Assembly (NCBI GenBank): GCA_023265735.1
Contig: JAHFSN010000024.1
Location: forward strand, 1 to 11,902
DNA length: 11,902 nucleotides
DNA from: Spirochaetaceae bacterium
Lineage (GTDB): Bacteria; Spirochaetota; Spirochaetia; JABEVK01
Direction of reading: 5' to 3'
The notes under the pieces are model-generated. The model did no database searches and was not told the origin of the DNA. It saw only the letters and a program-made list of their open reading frames with translations. Below, one piece after another: positions 1-7,399 of the stretch. Position numbers and translations under genes: made by a program. Positions within the stretch are counted from its first letter, which is position 1; every line of letters starts with the position of its first letter.

Positions 1-996
1 CACCCCGGCAAACGCCATGACGCCCACCACAAATCCCGAACCAAGAAGGGGCCCCAGCAGCCACGCCAGGAGCGACGCCGAGGCCAGGATGACCATGGCC
101 AGCTGGTAGGTCCTCACCTTCCCGAAGCGTTTGCTGAACACCACGCTGACCGGGATGAACCCCATGGCCACCACCAGCAAGAGTCCCATGGCCAGGTTCG
201 ACGATTCCCGGGCCCCCAAAACGTATTCGAACAGGTAGACCAGGGCGCCCGAAAGGAACGTGATTCCCAGCAGGTGAAGGGCGTAGGCCCCCAGGACGAT
301 CCGAAACGGACGGTTTCCCAGCACGATCTTCCAGCTGGCGACCAGGGATGTGGGTCGGGACTCCGCTGCCAGAGGTTTCTCCCGGACGGAAATCCCTGTG
401 AGCAGCGAGGTTGCCGAGACCAGGAGGCCGAACACGAGGCCGACAGCAGCAAACCCCTGGCGCGGGTTGCCCGGAAACAGGGCTAGCAGCGGCTGGACGG
501 CCGTGGCTCCGGCCAAAGTCCCCACGATGGCGAAGCCGAATCGATAGCCATTGAGGTTCGTCCGTTCGTGGTAGTCGGTCGTCAGCTCGGGGGTGAGGGA
601 ACCGTAGGGGATGTTGACGACGCTGAAGGCCGTATTGAGCAGGGCGAAGGCCAGGAACGCCCACCAAAACAGTGCCGTCTGTCCTTCCAGGGCCGGGGCA
701 CTGAAGAAGAACACCAGCGAGGCCCCCAAGGGAAGGGCCCCGAAGAGGATCCAAGGGCGGCGGCGGCCCCAATGCGTTCTGGTGCGGTCGGAGGCTAGAC
801 CTACCACGGGGTCCACCACGGCGTCCCAGAGCTTTCCCGCGAGGAGGGCGGTGCCAGCGGCGGCAGCGGCCAATCCCACCGTGTCGGTGAGGTAGTTCAA
901 GGCCCAGAAACTGAGGGCCGTGAAGAGGAGGTTTCCCCCCAGGTCACCGACCCCGAAGCCCAGTTTCGTCCGTAGTGTTAATTTGTCATGGACCAT
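1..996 (-). CDS. MFS sugar:cation symporter, GPH family (3' end outside window)
   Basis: This is the N-terminal 332 residues of a major facilitator transporter; the gene runs off the window at position 1 with no stop, so roughly 100 residues are missing if it has the usual family length. The translation starts MVHDKLTLRTKLGFGVGDLG and is a series of hydrophobic helices. Family assignment rests on the loop 2-3 motif at about residues 57-81 (WDAVVDPVVGLASDRTR followed by WGRRRPW), typical of glycoside-pentoside-hexuronide:cation symporters (MelB/YicJ type), and on NIPYGSLTPELTTD...ER near residues 128-144. Such proteins import a sugar or glycoside with H+ or Na+ across the inner membrane; the substrate cannot be read from sequence. 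The ATG at 996-994 is chosen because GAGGGGGG lies 5 nt upstream (1009-1002). It follows the efp terminator, so it is probably a separate transcription unit. No convincing promoter was found in the short gap. Confidence 0.88.
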   Translation of the reverse strand, partial: MVHDKLTLRTKLGFGVGDLGGNLLFTALSFWALNYLTDTVGLAAAAAGTALLAGKLWDAVVDPVVGLASDRTRTHWGRRRPWILFGALPLGASLVFFFSAPALEGQTALFWWAFLAFALLNTAFSVVNIPYGSLTPELTTDYHERTNLNGYRFGFAIVGTLAGATAVQPLLALFPGNPRQGFAAVGLVFGLLVSATSLLTGISVREKPLAAESRPTSLVASWKIVLGNRPFRIVLGAYALHLLGITFLSGALVYLFEYVLGARESSNLAMGLLLVVAMGFIPVSVVFSKRFGKVRTYQLAMVILASASLLAWLLGPLLGSGFVVGVMAFAGV

Positions 997-1047
997 GAAG
1001 ACCCCCCTCTGCTGGACCCATGGTACACGGCAGCGAGAAAAAAGGGC

Positions 1048-1076
1048 AAAAAAAAAGACCCCTTTCGGGGTCCTTT
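1048..1076 (-). terminator. Intrinsic (Rho-independent) terminator after efp
   Basis: On the minus strand the sequence forms a GACCCC-GAAA-GGGGTC hairpin (core arms 1072-1067 and 1062-1057) with a GAAA tetraloop, followed at once by nine T residues (1056-1048). The stem can extend outward by one G-U and three A-U pairs into the T tract. It starts about 20 nt after the efp stop codon and about 50 nt before the MFS start, so it probably ends the long upstream operon. The A-rich 5' side also gives some terminator character on the plus strand, but no plus-strand gene reaches it. Confidence 0.9.
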
Positions 1077-1097
1077 GGTACGGCGGCCAGGGGACGC

Positions 1098-1661
1098 TTA
1101 TTTCTTGACGCGTTCCTTGTAGGTCCCGTCACGGGTGTCGACCCGGATCCACTCTCCGTTTTCACAGAACAGCGGAATCATGATCTCGTACCCGGTGTCG
1201 AGCTTGGCGGGCTTCATGGCCCGGCCCGAGGTATCGCCCTTGATGCCGGGTTCACAGTAGACAACTTGGCGGTCAACGAGAATGGGCAGCTTCACAGAGA
1301 CGGGCTTGCCCTCGTAGAACACGATCTCGACGTCCATGCCTTCCCAGATGAAATTGGGGGCGTCGCCCAGGTCTTCTCTCTCAATTTCGAACTGTTCGTA
1401 CGAGTCGTTGTCCATGAAATGGAAGGTGTCGCCGGTGTTGTACTGGAAGTTCATCTTCTTGATGTCCAGTTCGATCTCTTCAAAGGAGTCCGAAAGCCGG
1501 TAGCCCGCCTCGGCGGTGGTTCCTGTCAGGAGGTTCTTCACCCGGAGTTTGGTCACGGACATGTTGCGGCCGGTCTTGGTGCCTTCCAACTTTTGGACCA
1601 CCAGGACCTCGGTTCCGGCCTTGAAGACCGTACCGACTTTCAGTTCGGAAGCAGTAATCAT
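1098..1661 (-). CDS. efp: Elongation factor P, arginine (EarP-modified) type
   Basis: Translation elongation factor P, 187 aa, the normal full length. EF-P binds ribosomes stalled at consecutive prolines, between the P and E sites, and promotes peptide bond formation. The three-domain sequence is intact: KOW-like domain I (about 1-65), then two OB domains, with the C-terminal signature GDTSGRAMKPAKL...IRVDTRDGTYKERVKK. The tip of the domain I loop reads EGTKTGRNMSVTK, placing Arg at position 32 where E. coli EF-P has its lysylated Lys34. This matches the Pseudomonas-type loop (SGRN), whose Arg32 is rhamnosylated by EarP, and earP lies directly upstream. ATG is at 1661-1659, preceded by AGGAAAGAG. 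It is last in the operon, 33 bp after earP, the widest junction in the series, and is followed by a strong terminator. Arg32 is seen directly; its modification is inferred. Confidence 0.97.
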   Translation of the reverse strand: MITASELKVGTVFKAGTEVLVVQKLEGTKTGRNMSVTKLRVKNLLTGTTAEAGYRLSDSFEEIELDIKKMNFQYNTGDTFHFMDNDSYEQFEIEREDLGDAPNFIWEGMDVEIVFYEGKPVSVKLPILVDRQVVYCEPGIKGDTSGRAMKPAKLDTGYEIMIPLFCENGEWIRVDTRDGTYKERVKK

Positions 1662-1693
1662 AATCTCTTTCCTATCGATGGGATGTTCGAGGG

Positions 1694-1699
1694 ATTATA
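1694..1699 (-). promoter_or_regulatory. Possible -10 element of an internal efp promoter
   Basis: The minus strand carries a perfect TATAAT at 1699-1694, overlapping the earP stop codon (TAA, 1697-1695). A start about 7 nt downstream would leave a leader of about 25 nt before the efp ATG at 1661. The earP-efp gap is the longest intergenic space in an otherwise near-contiguous operon, and EF-P is usually made at high level, so an extra promoter would make sense. Against this, I see no good -35 hexamer at the right spacing (the region reads GGATTT) and no extended TG. The hexamer may be chance. Confidence 0.25.
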
Positions 1700-2846
1700 T
1701 CCGAGAACTTTTCAGGAAATCCAGCATCTTGCGGCTCAATTTGGAGCTTTTCCTCAGTTCCGAAGCCCAAGCGTGCCCTATCCGCGTCAGAAGGTCGTGG
1801 TATTCCCAGAAGACCTTGTAGCGTTCTCTCGGCGGGTCTGCGTCGGAATTCGCGTTCCGTTCGTTGAACGCGTCAAATTCCCGGGCCACCTTTTCGTAAA
1901 CCAGCACGCCCTGGGGACCTTCTTTCTCGAACCAAGGTTTCCAAACTTCCAGCAGGGCCTGCACCTTGACCCTCTGGTGTCCCTCGGGCTGCAGGTACGC
2001 CTGCCACAGAAAGGGATGGCCCGCAAGGATGGCCTGGACCAGAGACTCCTCGCCCCTCACCACGTGGAAGTCGCCACCCCGGACGAGGGCTGTGTAGGTC
2101 TCCTGGTCCACGAAGGGCTGGTCCACCACGGTGATCGACGGAAGCGGACCTCGGTGGGCCCTCACCCGTTCCCAAGAGGCCAGGGCCCCGGCCCGGGAAC
2201 GTCCCCCAAAGACAAGAACCCGGGCGCTCTGCTTTCGTTCCTCAAGGAATTCGGCCAAGTCCTCCCAGAAGGAGGTGAAGTCGTGTTCGTAGCTGAACAG
2301 GGTCATCAGCCAGTCCTCCTCTCCGGGCCGCAGGGGGGCTGGCTGATAGTCGGTGAACACAAGTCCTCCCGCGGCGGCGCGAAAGCCGGGGACGAAGAAG
2401 AACCGATCCACCCCGGGGCGACCCAGGGGCGACGGAAGTCGGTGGTAGCTCTCGGACCAGGTCTCGGCCGTCAGATATTCCAGGTGGAGGATAGTCCGCC
2501 TGCGGCCTTCGGCCGCGGCGGCGAGGAAGGGTTCGAGCCAGACGACGGGCGTGGGGGCGCCAAAGGCTTCAACAAGCACGTCGGCGGCCTGGCGGCGCTC
2601 GTTGTCCAATTGGTCGAGGGCGGAAACTCTCAACGCCGTGACGGTTCGGCCCGCACACGGAAGCGTTTGCACGGCCGCCTCGGGGTCAACCAGGGGGTTC
2701 AAAGCCCGGAACGAGACCCAGTCGTCGACCAGCAGCCGCAGGGAAAGGTCCTCGGGGCCGTCTTCGAGCAGAGCCTGGGCCAAGCGCCAAACCACGGCAA
2801 TGTCGCCATAGTTGTCCACCACATGGCAGACCACGTCGATGGTCAC
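1695..2846 (-). CDS. earP: EF-P arginine rhamnosyltransferase EarP
   Basis: EarP, 383 aa from the GTG start. It is an inverting GT-B cytosolic glycosyltransferase (DUF2331 family) that transfers rhamnose from dTDP-beta-L-rhamnose to Arg32 of EF-P, activating it. Hallmarks are visible: N-terminal VVDNYGDIAVVWRLA (residues 9-23) with Asp11 and Asp15 matching the conserved catalytic-site aspartates of the family; HLEYLTAE (121-128); and RGEESLVQAILAGHPFLWQAY (264-284, here quoted in part as RGEES), the nucleotide-sugar-binding motif with its conserved glutamate. The start is GTG at 2846-2844, overlapping the TGA of the preceding glycosyltransferase (GTGA). The frame stays open further upstream, but that part only shadows the neighbouring gene, and family proteins begin a few residues before the DNYGD motif. 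The adjacent EF-P has arginine at position 32, which strongly supports the call. The rml genes for dTDP-rhamnose are not in the window. Confidence 0.95.
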   Translation of the reverse strand: MTIDVVCHVVDNYGDIAVVWRLAQALLEDGPEDLSLRLLVDDWVSFRALNPLVDPEAAVQTLPCAGRTVTALRVSALDQLDNERRQAADVLVEAFGAPTPVVWLEPFLAAAAEGRRRTILHLEYLTAETWSESYHRLPSPLGRPGVDRFFFVPGFRAAAGGLVFTDYQPAPLRPGEEDWLMTLFSYEHDFTSFWEDLAEFLEERKQSARVLVFGGRSRAGALASWERVRAHRGPLPSITVVDQPFVDQETYTALVRGGDFHVVRGEESLVQAILAGHPFLWQAYLQPEGHQRVKVQALLEVWKPWFEKEGPQGVLVYEKVAREFDAFNERNANSDADPPRERYKVFWEYHDLLTRIGHAWASELRKSSKLSRKMLDFLKSSRI

Positions 2847-3946
2847 ATTTCCATCCAAACCCGTTCGGTGTGCCCGATCATGCGGTCCACGGTGAACTCG
2901 GCTTCGAAACGTTCCCTCCCCAGTCGGCCCATCTCCCGCCGCAGGGATCGGTCGGCCAGGAGCCGACCCAGGGCCTCGACCAGGGCCGCAACGTCGCCCA
3001 CCGGGACGAGCAAGCCGGTCCTGCCTTCGCTGACCGCTTCGGCCACTCCCCCAACGTTGGAGGCCACCACCGGCAGCCCCGCCCGCATGGCCTCCAGGAT
3101 GGACATGGGAAACCCTTCCCAACGGCTGGCCAACACGAAAATCTCGGCGGTGATCAGACGAGGCGCCACGTCGAGGACCAGCCCGGTGAACTCCACTCGG
3201 GCGGCCCAGCCCCTCGCGTCCACCCACGCCTTCCAGCGGTCCAGCTCGGGCCCGTCTCCCACCAGGAGCAGCTTCCAGGGAAGGTCTTCCAGGGCTTCGA
3301 GGGCCGAAAGGAGAGTCTGATGATCCTTCTGCGGCTGGAACCGGGCGACCATGACGATTCGGATGGTGGCTCCGCCGGCAAACTCCTCGGGGGCCGGTAA
3401 CAGGGGCATGCCGTTGTGGACGGTGACGATGCGCCGGGGCCCCCCAATGCGGTGGCGGAAGGCCAGGCGGCGGTCAAAGTCGCTCACGGTGATGATGGCC
3501 CGGGTGAACCGCCCCAAAAACTTCTCAACCAGCAGGACCGCCGCCCTCTGGAGGGCCGAGATCCCCTCGGCGAACTGCCAGCCGTGGACCGTGTACTGGG
3601 CGGGGATGCCGTTCAGGAGCGCGGCGACTCGGCCAACAAACCCGGCCTTGGCCGTGTGGCAGGCCACTAGCGACGGACGCCGCCGGCGAAGGAGGCGTCG
3701 AAATTCCCAGATGGCTTTGAGGTCCGTCCAAAGGTCAATGGACCGGGCCAGCCCAGGCACCAGAAGGTACTCGATCCTCGCGTCCCGAAGGAGGTCGAGG
3801 AAGACCCCGGGGGTCCCCACGGCCACGGCCACCGTCCAACCCCGGGCCCGGACGCCCACGGCCAGGTCGCGCACGTGGATCTGGGCCCCCCCGATGGAGT
3901 CACCCCGGGTGATAACGAAGAGAACCGAGCGGCCCTTAATAGGCAT
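2843..3946 (-). CDS. GT4-family glycosyltransferase (GT-B fold)
   Basis: A 367-aa cytosolic or membrane-associated retaining glycosyltransferase of the GT4 type, probably adding a sugar to a lipid-linked surface glycan. The N-terminal acceptor domain starts with LFVITRGDSIGGAQIHVRDLA (Rossmann strand plus glycine loop, about residues 9-29). The C-terminal donor domain has VMVARFQPQKDH (198-209), LLLVGDGPE (227-235), and the EX7E motif WEGFPMSILEAM (Glu277 and Glu285), followed by GLPVVASNVGG and GRTGLLVP. All key elements are present and the length is typical. The ATG at 3946-3944 overlaps the end of the phosphotransferase gene by 11 bp, and its TGA overlaps the earP GTG start, so translational coupling is likely on both sides. 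Sugar donor and acceptor cannot be told from sequence. The phosphotransferase next to it suggests it adds the second sugar of the repeat unit; this is inference. Confidence 0.9.
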   Translation of the reverse strand: MPIKGRSVLFVITRGDSIGGAQIHVRDLAVGVRARGWTVAVAVGTPGVFLDLLRDARIEYLLVPGLARSIDLWTDLKAIWEFRRLLRRRRPSLVACHTAKAGFVGRVAALLNGIPAQYTVHGWQFAEGISALQRAAVLLVEKFLGRFTRAIITVSDFDRRLAFRHRIGGPRRIVTVHNGMPLLPAPEEFAGGATIRIVMVARFQPQKDHQTLLSALEALEDLPWKLLLVGDGPELDRWKAWVDARGWAARVEFTGLVLDVAPRLITAEIFVLASRWEGFPMSILEAMRAGLPVVASNVGGVAEAVSEGRTGLLVPVGDVAALVEALGRLLADRSLRREMGRLGRERFEAEFTVDRMIGHTERVWMEM

Positions 3947-5342
3947 TTTTGTGGATCATTCCCTTGAACGGGGTGAGAAGAACAATCTTCAGATCGAGGA
4001 ACGGCGTCCAGTTTTCGATGTAATAGAGGTCGGCGTCGATCCTGTCCTGAATCGAGGTGTCACCCCGGAGCCCATTGATCTGGGCCCAGCCCGTGAGCCC
4101 CGCTTTCACGGCGTGACGCCGCTTGAAGTACTGGTACTGGTCCTTGAACTGCTCGACGTAGTAGGGCCTTTCGGGCCGGGGCCCCACAACGGACATCTCG
4201 CCGGCCAGAATGTTGAAGAACTGGGGGATTTCGTCGAGGGAACTCTGTCTCAAGAATTTTCCGATGGGGGTGATTCGCGGGTCGTCCTTCTTGGTCCAGA
4301 CCGTGTCGGAAGCGTGTTCGGGTTGCACGGTCATGGTTCGAAACTTGTGAATCTTGAAGACCTTGTTGTCGAGGCCCACCCTCTCCTGCGAAAAGAAGAC
4401 AGGACCGCGGCTCGTGAGCTTCACGGCCAGGGCAATGATCAGGTAGAGGGGAGAAAAGACAAGCAAGAAGGCCCCGGAGAAGACAATGTCGAAGCTTCTT
4501 TTGAGAACGCGGTTGAACCCTGACCGGGCCGGGATGTCCCGGATGGAGATCACGGGCAATCCGTTGAGGTTTTCCAGAACCCCGTTGGCGGCCACCAAGT
4601 TTCCGAATCCCGGCACCACATGCAGCTGCAAGCCCTGCCTGTCGCAGACCTGGAGGACCCGCCCCAGGGTGTCCTGGTTGCCGTGGTCCCCCGCGTAGAT
4701 AAGATCACCCGGGAGCACCCGCTCCACGATGGCTTCGAGATCGTCCAGCGACCCCAGCACCTTGGACTTGTCGACGAGGACCTTGGAGCGAGAGTCTTCG
4801 GCGACGAATCCGACAACCCGGTATCCGAAGAGGGGGTTACCCTCAAGGGCGTGGGCCGTCCGCGCCGCAGTGGTGGAGGTTCCCACCACCAAAAGCTGGT
4901 GGAAACCCAGGCCCTTCTTGCGCCTTCGAAGGAGAAAGCGCCGGAATACGCTGTGACCGGCGGTCACCATGAGCAGAAGGGCGACCCCATAGAAGATGGG
5001 AAGGAGCCGGGAGACCTCGTAGATGCGGAAGTAGTACAGGATGGCAAAAGAGAACGCGAAGTTGAGCACGGTCCCGCCGATGAGAACGCCAATCTCCCCC
5101 AAAAAGGAAAGAAACTTCTGCAGGCGGTAGAGCCCCAGCATGGAGAACGCGATCACCTGGGTGATCGAGAGCAAGAACCCGAAGACGGCGTAGCTCGCCA
5201 GATCAAGGGACGATCGGTCGCCGGCCACGGGCCCCAGCACCTCAAAGCGAAAGAAGAAGCCGACGAGGAAGGCCAGGAAGCTCAGGGCGAGGTCGATGAC
5301 GGAGAGCGTGTATCTCAGTTCGTCAGAGCGCTCCCGGAACAT
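3936..5342 (-). CDS. Polyprenyl-phosphate hexose-1-phosphate transferase (WbaP/WcaJ type)
   Basis: A 468-aa integral membrane initiating enzyme that transfers a sugar-1-phosphate from a UDP-sugar to undecaprenyl phosphate, the first step in building exo- or O-polysaccharide repeat units. The N-terminus has four or five predicted membrane segments (about residues 13-32, 50-70, 82-103, 113-129), then a cytosolic Rossmann-like CoA_binding_3 domain (about 148-270). The C-terminal bacterial sugar transferase domain begins at KRSFDIVFSG (281) after a hydrophobic segment at about 287-310. Catalytic-region motifs are complete: FFSQERVG (316-323), FKIHKFRTM (329-337), DDPRITPIGKFLRQSSLDE (353-371), GEMSVVGPRPE (381-391) and KAGLTGWAQINGLRGDT (413-429). 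Length and order are typical of WbaP/WcaJ/EpsE-like enzymes; whether it uses glucose, galactose or another hexose is unknown. The ATG at 5342 is only 3 bp after the metK stop. Confidence 0.94.
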   Translation of the reverse strand: MFRERSDELRYTLSVIDLALSFLAFLVGFFFRFEVLGPVAGDRSSLDLASYAVFGFLLSITQVIAFSMLGLYRLQKFLSFLGEIGVLIGGTVLNFAFSFAILYYFRIYEVSRLLPIFYGVALLLMVTAGHSVFRRFLLRRRKKGLGFHQLLVVGTSTTAARTAHALEGNPLFGYRVVGFVAEDSRSKVLVDKSKVLGSLDDLEAIVERVLPGDLIYAGDHGNQDTLGRVLQVCDRQGLQLHVVPGFGNLVAANGVLENLNGLPVISIRDIPARSGFNRVLKRSFDIVFSGAFLLVFSPLYLIIALAVKLTSRGPVFFSQERVGLDNKVFKIHKFRTMTVQPEHASDTVWTKKDDPRITPIGKFLRQSSLDEIPQFFNILAGEMSVVGPRPERPYYVEQFKDQYQYFKRRHAVKAGLTGWAQINGLRGDTSIQDRIDADLYYIENWTPFLDLKIVLLTPFKGMIHKNAY

Positions 5343-5345
5343 GAA

Positions 5346-6509
5346 TCATCCCACCGCCTTCTGCAAGGCGGCCACTTTGTCGAGGGCCTCCCAGGGAAAG
5401 CCTTCGCGGCCAAAGTGACCGTAGGCAGCCGTGGCGGCGAAGATGGGCCGACGAAGTCCCAGGGTTTGGATGATGCCCGATGGACTGAAATCAAAGGTCT
5501 TAGTCACCGCGGCCGAGATGACATTTTCGGGAACCTTGCCCGTCCCAAAGGTGTCGACGAGGAGGGAAACGGGAAACGGAACTCCAATAGCGTAGCTTAC
5601 TTGGATTTCGACGCGCTCGGCCAAGCCCGCCGCAACGACGTTCTTGGCAGCGTACCGGGCCATGTAGGCGGCGGATCTATCCACCTTGGTGGCGTCCTTG
5701 CCGCTGAACGCGCCACCACCGTGGCGCCCCATGCCGCCGTAGGTGTCGACGATGATCTTGCGTCCCGTGAGACCTGCGTCTCCGTGGGGACCGCCGACGA
5801 CGAAACGGCCCGTGGGGTTGATGAAGTACTTGGTTTCGGGGGTGAGAAGACCCGTAGGCTCGAGGATGGGCCGAATGATGCGGTCAATGATCTCGGCCTT
5901 GAGCTGGTCGTAGGCGATCTCATCGTCGTGCTGGTGGCTCACCACCACGGTGTCGATGGCCACGGGTTTGTGCCCCTCATAGACGACGGTGACCTGGCTC
6001 TTGGCGTCGGGCCTCAGCCAAGTGATCTTGCCCGTCTTCCGAAGGTCAGCAGCGTGGAGGAGCAGGCTATGGGCAAAGGTGATGGGCGCGGGCATGAACT
6101 GGGGAGTCTCCGAGCAGGCAAACCCGAACATCATGCCCTGGTCGCCGGCCCCTTGCTCGCCCTTGTAGAGGCCCTCACCGGAAACCCCCTGGCTAATGTC
6201 TGGACTCTGGGAGTGGATGACATTGACGACGCTCATGGACTTGTAGTCGATCCCAAAGGCAGGATCGTCGTAGCCAATGCGACGAACCACCCCGCGGACA
6301 ATCTCCTGGAGATCCACGTACGTGCTCGTGGTGATCTCCCCGCCGACGAGGACCATGCCGGTGGTGGTGAACGTTTCGCAGGCAACCCGACTGGAGGAAT
6401 CCTTTTCCAAGCAGGCGTCGAGCACCGCGTCGCTCACCTGGTCCGCCAATTTGTCGGGGTGTCCTTCGGACACGGATTCCGAGGTAAACAGGGTTCGGTT
6501 TGTCTTCAT
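5346..6509 (-). CDS. metK: S-adenosylmethionine synthetase (methionine adenosyltransferase)
   Basis: MetK makes S-adenosylmethionine from ATP and methionine in the cytosol, releasing phosphate and pyrophosphate. At 387 aa it is full length. Diagnostic segments are present: SVSEGHPDKLADQVSDAVLD (12-31) with the ATP and metal contact His17 and Asp19; signature 1 GAGDQGMMFGFA (120-131); and signature 2 GGGAFSGKD (264-272), followed by KVDRSAAYMARY. No residue expected to be essential looks missing. The ATG at 6509 lies 15 bp after the deacetylase-like gene, with a weak purine-rich AAAGAGA ribosome site; the stop is 3 bp before the phosphotransferase. No SAM riboswitch could fit in these junctions. 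A housekeeping metK inside a polysaccharide operon is unusual. It may simply be hitchhiking, or it may supply SAM for glycan methylation, though no methyltransferase is seen here. Confidence 0.98.
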   Translation of the reverse strand: MKTNRTLFTSESVSEGHPDKLADQVSDAVLDACLEKDSSSRVACETFTTTGMVLVGGEITTSTYVDLQEIVRGVVRRIGYDDPAFGIDYKSMSVVNVIHSQSPDISQGVSGEGLYKGEQGAGDQGMMFGFACSETPQFMPAPITFAHSLLLHAADLRKTGKITWLRPDAKSQVTVVYEGHKPVAIDTVVVSHQHDDEIAYDQLKAEIIDRIIRPILEPTGLLTPETKYFINPTGRFVVGGPHGDAGLTGRKIIVDTYGGMGRHGGGAFSGKDATKVDRSAAYMARYAAKNVVAAGLAERVEIQVSYAIGVPFPVSLLVDTFGTGKVPENVISAAVTKTFDFSPSGIIQTLGLRRPIFAATAAYGHFGREGFPWEALDKVAALQKAVG

Positions 6510-6524
6510 GTCTCTTTTTCTACT

Positions 6525-7397
6525 TCAAACGAGGCCTTTGCGCAATTGTTGGTTCTTGAAACGCAGAAGATACTCTTCGGCGGTCACGCTGCGGGCCAGG
6601 GGCTGGACCGCTGTCAGAACCCTCTGAAGCTCCCGGACCAGGGACTCTCCCTGGTTCCAGTCCCGGGACGAAATTCTCAGGTCGAGGTGCTCGGGGGGGG
6701 TCTTGAAGGACTCCTGGATGAGTTCCTGGAGGACAGCGCGGTTGCGTCGCCGCAGACGGAAGCAGCGGAGGCTGGGGAAGATCCTCCGGGCCAAGGCCCC
6801 CGGCACCCCGGGCAGGACCAAGAGATCTTCCACCAGGGGACCATAGCGGCGCCGGCGGACGGTTCGGGGTACCTCAAAGATTCCCTGGGGGGTCATGTAG
6901 GCCTTCTCCGAATACCCCGAAAAATCCGTTGGTCCAAACTTGGCGTTGGGGATGACAGTCAGATCGATCTTGTAACCGTGTTTCGCGAGTAGGGAGTAGT
7001 ACCTATCGTCCACCGAAGCCCGGGAGGTGCGAATGGTGACGGGTCGCCTTCCCACGGATGTCTCGAAAGCGTGGGTGAACCAGGCCATCTTTTCGTCCAT
7101 GACGCTCTCAGGAAAGTCGGTCAGCGCGGGCCACTGCACGGGCTTCTTCTCGCCCAGCTCAACGAGGGGCGGAACTTCCCCCGCAGGAAGCCACGCCCCC
7201 AGGTCGGCCTCCCCCTCGGCCTGCCAGCGAACCATGGGTTCGAGGAGATCGGGATGCTGGAGGGACCGGGGACCCACCAACCAGGTGGGCTTGAAACCGA
7301 ATTTGCGGGCCACGATTTGGAGCCGGGCGGCTGCCTTCTTCAGATCCGGGCCTCCGTTGAGCTCTACGGTTATAAGAAACGGAGTTTCTTGTTCCAA
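6525..7397 (-). CDS. NodB-like polysaccharide deacetylase homologue, probably inactive
   Basis: A 290-aa protein whose layout resembles carbohydrate esterase/deacetylase (NodB-fold) proteins of glycan operons. Strand 1 is FLITVELNGG (7-16); next comes KPTWLVGPRSLQHPDLLE (36-53), then ADLGAWLPAGEVPPL (64-78), then RTSRASVDDRYYSLLAKHGYKID (123-145), matching the family pattern of an RAG-type motif before a 'LLEELGYKYD' segment. Active homologues have an aspartate-rich first motif (TFDDG or TVDTE) and a GAHLHPW-like metal site. Here these read TVELN and GAWLPAG, so both metal-binding histidines appear replaced. I infer a catalytically dead or repurposed member, perhaps a scaffold or glycan-binding protein. 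No signal peptide is seen. The start is TTG at 7397-7395, 2 bp after the ugd stop; the next ATG (Met55) would delete the first strands. The fold assignment is by motif resemblance only. Confidence 0.62.
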   Translation of the reverse strand: MEQETPFLITVELNGGPDLKKAAARLQIVARKFGFKPTWLVGPRSLQHPDLLEPMVRWQAEGEADLGAWLPAGEVPPLVELGEKKPVQWPALTDFPESVMDEKMAWFTHAFETSVGRRPVTIRTSRASVDDRYYSLLAKHGYKIDLTVIPNAKFGPTDFSGYSEKAYMTPQGIFEVPRTVRRRRYGPLVEDLLVLPGVPGALARRIFPSLRCFRLRRRNRAVLQELIQESFKTPPEHLDLRISSRDWNQGESLVRELQRVLTAVQPLARSVTAEEYLLRFKNQQLRKGLV

Positions 7398-7399
7398 GA

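Noticed and set aside
1019..1049. A promoter for the MFS gene (TTGCCC and TACCAT on the minus strand).
   Set aside because: Hexamers match poorly, the spacing is 19 nt and they overlap the terminator T tract; too weak to call.
2847..3227. A longer N-terminus for EarP (510 residues) starting at 3227.
   Set aside because: The added 127 residues are an out-of-frame reading of the GT4 gene, rich in Gly and Arg; family proteins begin just before the DNYGD motif, and GTG at 2846 overlaps the previous stop.
1020..3320. A 766-codon open frame on the plus strand across efp, earP and the glycosyltransferase.
   Set aside because: It is antisense to three genes with clear family motifs, and its translation shows no recognisable domain. 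Long antisense frames are common in GC-rich coding DNA.
4620..6992. A 790-codon open frame on the plus strand across metK and its neighbours.
   Set aside because: Antisense shadow of metK, the phosphotransferase and the deacetylase-like gene; charged, repetitive translation without family motifs.
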